Shown: piece by piece, positions 7,119 through 9,237 of the stretch | Numbering within the stretch: the stretch's first letter is position 1 | Layout of the letters: each line of letters begins with the position of its first letter | Assembly: GCA_027297485.1 (NCBI GenBank) | Contig: JAPUHZ010000036.1 | Coordinates: forward strand, 1 to 9,237 | Reading direction: 5' to 3' | Length of the DNA: 9,237 bases | From: Deltaproteobacteria bacterium | GTDB taxonomy: Bacteria > Desulfobacterota_B > Binatia > UBA9968 | Notes under the pieces: generated by a model | The model's database searches: none | Told to the model about the DNA's origin: nothing | The model's input: the letters and a program-made list of their open reading frames with translations, nothing else | Position numbers and translations under genes: made by a program

Positions 7119-7207
7119 GGCGCAATACAAAATGCAAATTGCAAAACGCAAAAGTAAAAAACTCCTCTCTCATTTTGCATTTTTCAATTTGCATTCTGCA
7201 CTTTGCC
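7119..7207. repeat. Long imperfect inverted repeat spanning the sucC 3' end and the sucC-sucD gap
   Basis: Two 38-base arms (7207-7170 and 7156-7119, minus-strand order) flank a 13-base loop. Aligned without gaps, 29 positions match and 4 more can form G-U pairs. The perfect core is AATGCAAATTG (7131-7141) with its complement at 7185-7195. The first arm encodes the last residues of SucC and contains its TGA; the second arm ends 11 bases before the sucD ATG. The loop region includes GAGAGGAG followed by a T run. The arms are built of GCAAA/TTTGC words. It is much longer and more AT-rich than a normal terminator. Confidence 0.8.
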
Positions 7208-8362
7208 TTGAACTGCCCTAACGATCTTCTCTGCAGCTTCGTCCATGGTCTCGGCCTGAATAATGGAAAGGCCGGAATTTGATAAGATCTTTTTCCCCAA
7301 CTCCACATTGGTGCCCTGGAGTCTTACCACCAAGGGAACCCCAACGCTCATCTCCCGAGCAGCCTCCACCACCCCTTGGGCAATTACCTCACACCTCATG
7401 ATACCGCCAAAGATGTTCACTAATACCCCTTCCACTTGTTGGTCGGAAAGAAGGATTTTAAAGGCCTCAGTGACCCCGCCTCTAGTTGCGCCCCCTCCAA
7501 CATCGAGAAAATTGGCTGGCTCTCCTCCATAAAGCTTGATGATATCCATAGTGGCCATAGCCAGACCCGCCCCGTTGACCATGCAACCAATATTCCCATC
7601 CAACGCTACGTACGAGAGACCTAATTTAGACGCCTCGACCTCTTTTAGATCCTCTTCATCCAGGTCCCTCAATGCAGCAACCTCTGGCTGGCGAAACAGG
7701 GCGTTGTTATCAAAGTCCATCTTGGCATCCAGCGCAACTAGTTTCCCCTCCCGCGTTAACACGAGAGGATTGATCTCAGCCAAAGAACAGTCCAACTCCA
7801 TGAAGGCACAAAATAAACCTTGCAGCATGGAAACCAGTACACCCACTTGTTCATTCGGGAGACCGAGAGCATAAGCAATCCTTCGGCATTGAAACGGGTA
7901 GAGACCGACGGCTGGGTCGATAACTTCTTTCAGAATCTTTTCTGGGCTTCTCCGAGCCACCTCTTCGATCTCGATGCCCCCTTCCGCAGAACCAATAAGG
8001 GAAATCCGCGATGCAGAGCGATTTAAGACCATACCTAGATACAACTCCCGGGCAATATGAAGCCCCTCTTCCACCAGGAGTCGCCTGACCTCACGACCCT
8101 CGGGGCCGGTCTGGTGTGTTACCAGTTTTTTCCCAAGAATTTCCCCGGCCTTCTTTTCTGCCTCCTCCGGGCTTCCTGCCAGCTTGATTCCGCCCGCCTT
8201 TCCTCTCCCCCCAGCGTGGATCTGGGCCTTGATCATACAAGAACCTCCGATCTCTCGGGCTATAGTCCCGGCTTCTTGAGGCGTCGACACAACTCGCCCT
8301 CGGGGGACCGGAATTCCGAAACGGTTCAGGATCTCTTTTGCTTGGTATTCGTGGATGTTCAT
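7184..8362 (-). CDS. sucC: Succinyl-CoA synthetase, beta subunit (ADP/GDP-forming)
   Basis: This ATP-grasp subunit binds the nucleotide and succinate and works with SucD in the TCA cycle. The protein is 392 residues against about 388 in E. coli. It starts [12 protein letters not shown], the typical N-terminus. [13 protein letters not shown] (48-60) is the nucleotide-binding loop; EINPLVLT (196-203) and [14 protein letters not shown] (211-224) contain the magnesium ligands; [13 protein letters not shown] (261-273) and [15 protein letters not shown] (316-330) belong to the C-terminal CoA-ligase domain. The last few residues (about 386-392, GKVQNAN) are encoded by the arm of an inverted repeat and are probably not functional. 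It follows a terminator after mdh, so it is likely the first gene of its own transcription unit. ADP versus GDP preference cannot be read from the sequence here. Confidence 0.98.
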   Translation of the reverse strand: MNIHEYQAKEILNRFGIPVPRGRVVSTPQEAGTIAREIGGSCMIKAQIHAGGRGKAGGIKLAGSPEEAEKKAGEILGKKLVTHQTGPEGREVRRLLVEEGLHIARELYLGMVLNRSASRISLIGSAEGGIEIEEVARRSPEKILKEVIDPAVGLYPFQCRRIAYALGLPNEQVGVLVSMLQGLFCAFMELDCSLAEINPLVLTREGKLVALDAKMDFDNNALFRQPEVAALRDLDEEDLKEVEASKLGLSYVALDGNIGCMVNGAGLAMATMDIIKLYGGEPANFLDVGGGATRGGVTEAFKILLSDQQVEGVLVNIFGGIMRCEVIAQGVVEAAREMSVGVPLVVRLQGTNVELGKKILSNSGLSIIQAETMDEAAEKIVRAVQGKVQNAN

Positions 8363-8470
8363 CTCAGAGATAGAGATTTAAGATAGATACAGAAAGCCAG
8401 GATAGGAATCTTTCCACTTGTCCTTTCTAACTTTGTTGCATTCTGGTAGATGGACCTTTTCCAACGGACT
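8363..8470 (-). promoter_or_regulatory. Probable promoter/leader region of the sucC operon
   Basis: This non-coding stretch lies between the mdh terminator and the sucC ATG, so the sucC transcript most likely starts here. No strong sigma-70 pair stands out. The best I can offer is TTCCTA and TATCTT with about 17 bases between them, ending roughly 25 bases before the ATG, which is weak. A short GGAA-AGA-TTCC palindrome lies upstream. The ATG is preceded by pyrimidine-rich sequence with only CTGAG as a ribosome site. Confidence 0.3.
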
Positions 8471-8514
8471 GAATAAAATAAGACCCTAAGACTAATATAT
8501 AAGCCTCAGGGTCT
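8471..8514 (-). terminator. Rho-independent terminator after mdh
   Basis: On the minus strand a 13-base-pair stem forms between AGACCCTGAGGCT (8514-8502) and AGTCTTAGGGTCT (8493-8481), with two G-U pairs and an 8-base loop TATATATT. It is followed by TATTTTATT (8480-8472). It begins 25 bases beyond the mdh stop codon. The T-rich tail lies only on the minus-strand side, so it should act on mdh transcription. Confidence 0.8.
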
Positions 8515-8539
8515 CAAGATCTCGGACGATAACAGTCCC

Positions 8540-9237
8540 CTAAGATGCTGCCAGAACCCTATCCATAGCCTGCACCAGCTCCTTGACATGGCCCAGAGAC
8601 TCCTCAAATGCCTTCTTCTCCCGGGGGCTGAGCTCAATTTCGATAACCCTTTCGACACCCCCTGCTCCGATCATCACAGGAACCCCGAAGTAATATCCTT
8701 GGACCCTATACTCCCCTTCGAGATAAGCAGCACAGGGAAGGATCTCTTTTTTATCCAAGAGGTAGGCCTCCGTCATCCTGATAGCAGCCGATGCAGGCGA
8801 GTAAAAAGCTGACCCGGTCTTGAGCAGAGACACGATCTCTCCACCGGCGTTTCGGACCCTGGCCTCAATCTCATTCAGCCGTTGGCTGGAGATGAATTTC
8901 TCGATCGGGACACCGGAAAGGTGACAACCGCTTCGAACCGGAACCATGTCGTCTCCATGACCTCCCAAGACGAGCGCCGATACGCTGGCAACGGAAACTT
9001 TGAGTTCCTGGGCAATGAAAGTCCGGTAGCGAGACGAATCGAGGATGCCGGACTGCCCGACCACGCGATTCTTTGGAAAACCGGTGACTCGTTTGGCCAA
9101 GGTCACCATGGCATCAATCGGGTTGGTGATCACTATAAGGAAGGCGTTGGGGGCATAAGTTTTAATCCCCTCTGCCACCTGACGCATGATCTTTGCGTTG
9201 GTCCCTAGCAGATCGTCCCGGCTCATTCCAGGTTTGC
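8540..9237 (-). CDS. mdh: Malate dehydrogenase (LDH-like type), 5' part missing
   Basis: This NAD-dependent enzyme interconverts malate and oxaloacetate. The frame runs off the right edge: upstream of the internal ATG at 9226 it continues in frame as K-P-G, giving KPGMSRDDLLGTN, which is the conserved substrate-loop region. The visible 231 codons are about three quarters of a roughly 310-residue protein. SRDDL carries a substrate-binding arginine; the split codon before KPG ends in GC, compatible with the expected Arg (CGC). ITNPIDAMV is the conserved cofactor/substrate loop. The catalytic pair is Asp in GILDSSRYR and His in LGGHGDDMVP. MVP and the absence of LDH-specific features favour malate over lactate as substrate, as does the neighbouring sucCD. 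The NAD-binding N-terminus is outside the window, so cofactor choice cannot be checked. Confidence 0.95.
   Translation of the reverse strand, partial: KPGMSRDDLLGTNAKIMRQVAEGIKTYAPNAFLIVITNPIDAMVTLAKRVTGFPKNRVVGQSGILDSSRYRTFIAQELKVSVASVSALVLGGHGDDMVPVRSGCHLSGVPIEKFISSQRLNEIEARVRNAGGEIVSLLKTGSAFYSPASAAIRMTEAYLLDKKEILPCAAYLEGEYRVQGYYFGVPVMIGAGGVERVIEIELSPREKKAFEESLGHVKELVQAMDRVLAAS

Noticed and set aside
7108..7183. sucC-sucD gap as an ordinary rho-independent terminator
   Set aside because: The stem is long, AT-rich and interrupted, the T run is in the loop rather than after the stem, and sucD must be expressed with sucC.
8363..8470. Sigma-54 promoter before sucC
   Set aside because: A TGGC occurs but no properly spaced GC/TTGC partner follows.
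8540..9226. mdh starting at the internal ATG at 9226
   Set aside because: The frame continues upstream as K-P-G, completing the conserved KPGMSRDDLL motif, so the gene is cut by the window edge and does not start there.

Overview
This window looks like core bacterial chromosome, with ten protein genes packed head to tail, all on the minus strand. No plasmid, phage, insertion-sequence or CRISPR signature is visible. The clustering of TCA genes with ndk, an RlmN methyltransferase and a sugar-nucleotide/glycosyltransferase block fits an uncultured Gram-negative-type bacterium of the Desulfobacterota, Nitrospirota or Methylomirabilota kind. That placement is a guess from gene style and was not tested.

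In transcription order (right to left) the genes are: malate dehydrogenase (mdh, 5' end cut off by the window edge), a rho-independent terminator, succinyl-CoA synthetase beta and alpha (sucC, sucD), nucleoside diphosphate kinase (ndk), 23S rRNA/tRNA adenine C2-methyltransferase (rlmN), methylthioadenosine phosphorylase (mtnP), a PfkB-family kinase, a membrane-anchored GT2 glycosyltransferase, UDP-glucose 6-dehydrogenase (ugd) and UDP-glucuronate decarboxylase (3' end cut off by the left edge). From sucC to the left edge the genes are tightly spaced or overlapping and probably form one long transcription unit.

The genes fall into three groups. Mdh and SucCD are adjacent TCA-cycle steps. Ndk, RlmN, MtnP and the PfkB kinase cover nucleotide supply, ribosome modification and salvage of the methylthioadenosine or adenosine left over from S-adenosylmethionine chemistry. 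The last three genes form an envelope-sugar module: Ugd makes UDP-glucuronate, the decarboxylase makes UDP-xylose (or a related 4-keto-pentose), and the GT2 enzyme probably loads a sugar onto a polyprenyl phosphate at the inner membrane.

The least ordinary signal lies in the gaps between genes. The three longer gaps inside the sucC-to-uxs run (sucC-sucD, sucD-ndk, mtnP-pfkB) are each filled almost exactly by a long, imperfect, AT-rich inverted repeat. Each starts at or near the upstream stop codon and ends 5 to 11 bases before the next start codon. The three are built from different low-complexity words but share the same design. No stretch over 300 bases lacks a gene; the longest gap is 177 bases (8363-8539, mdh-sucC) and holds the terminator and probably the sucC promoter. 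I found no multi-gene system that looks new.
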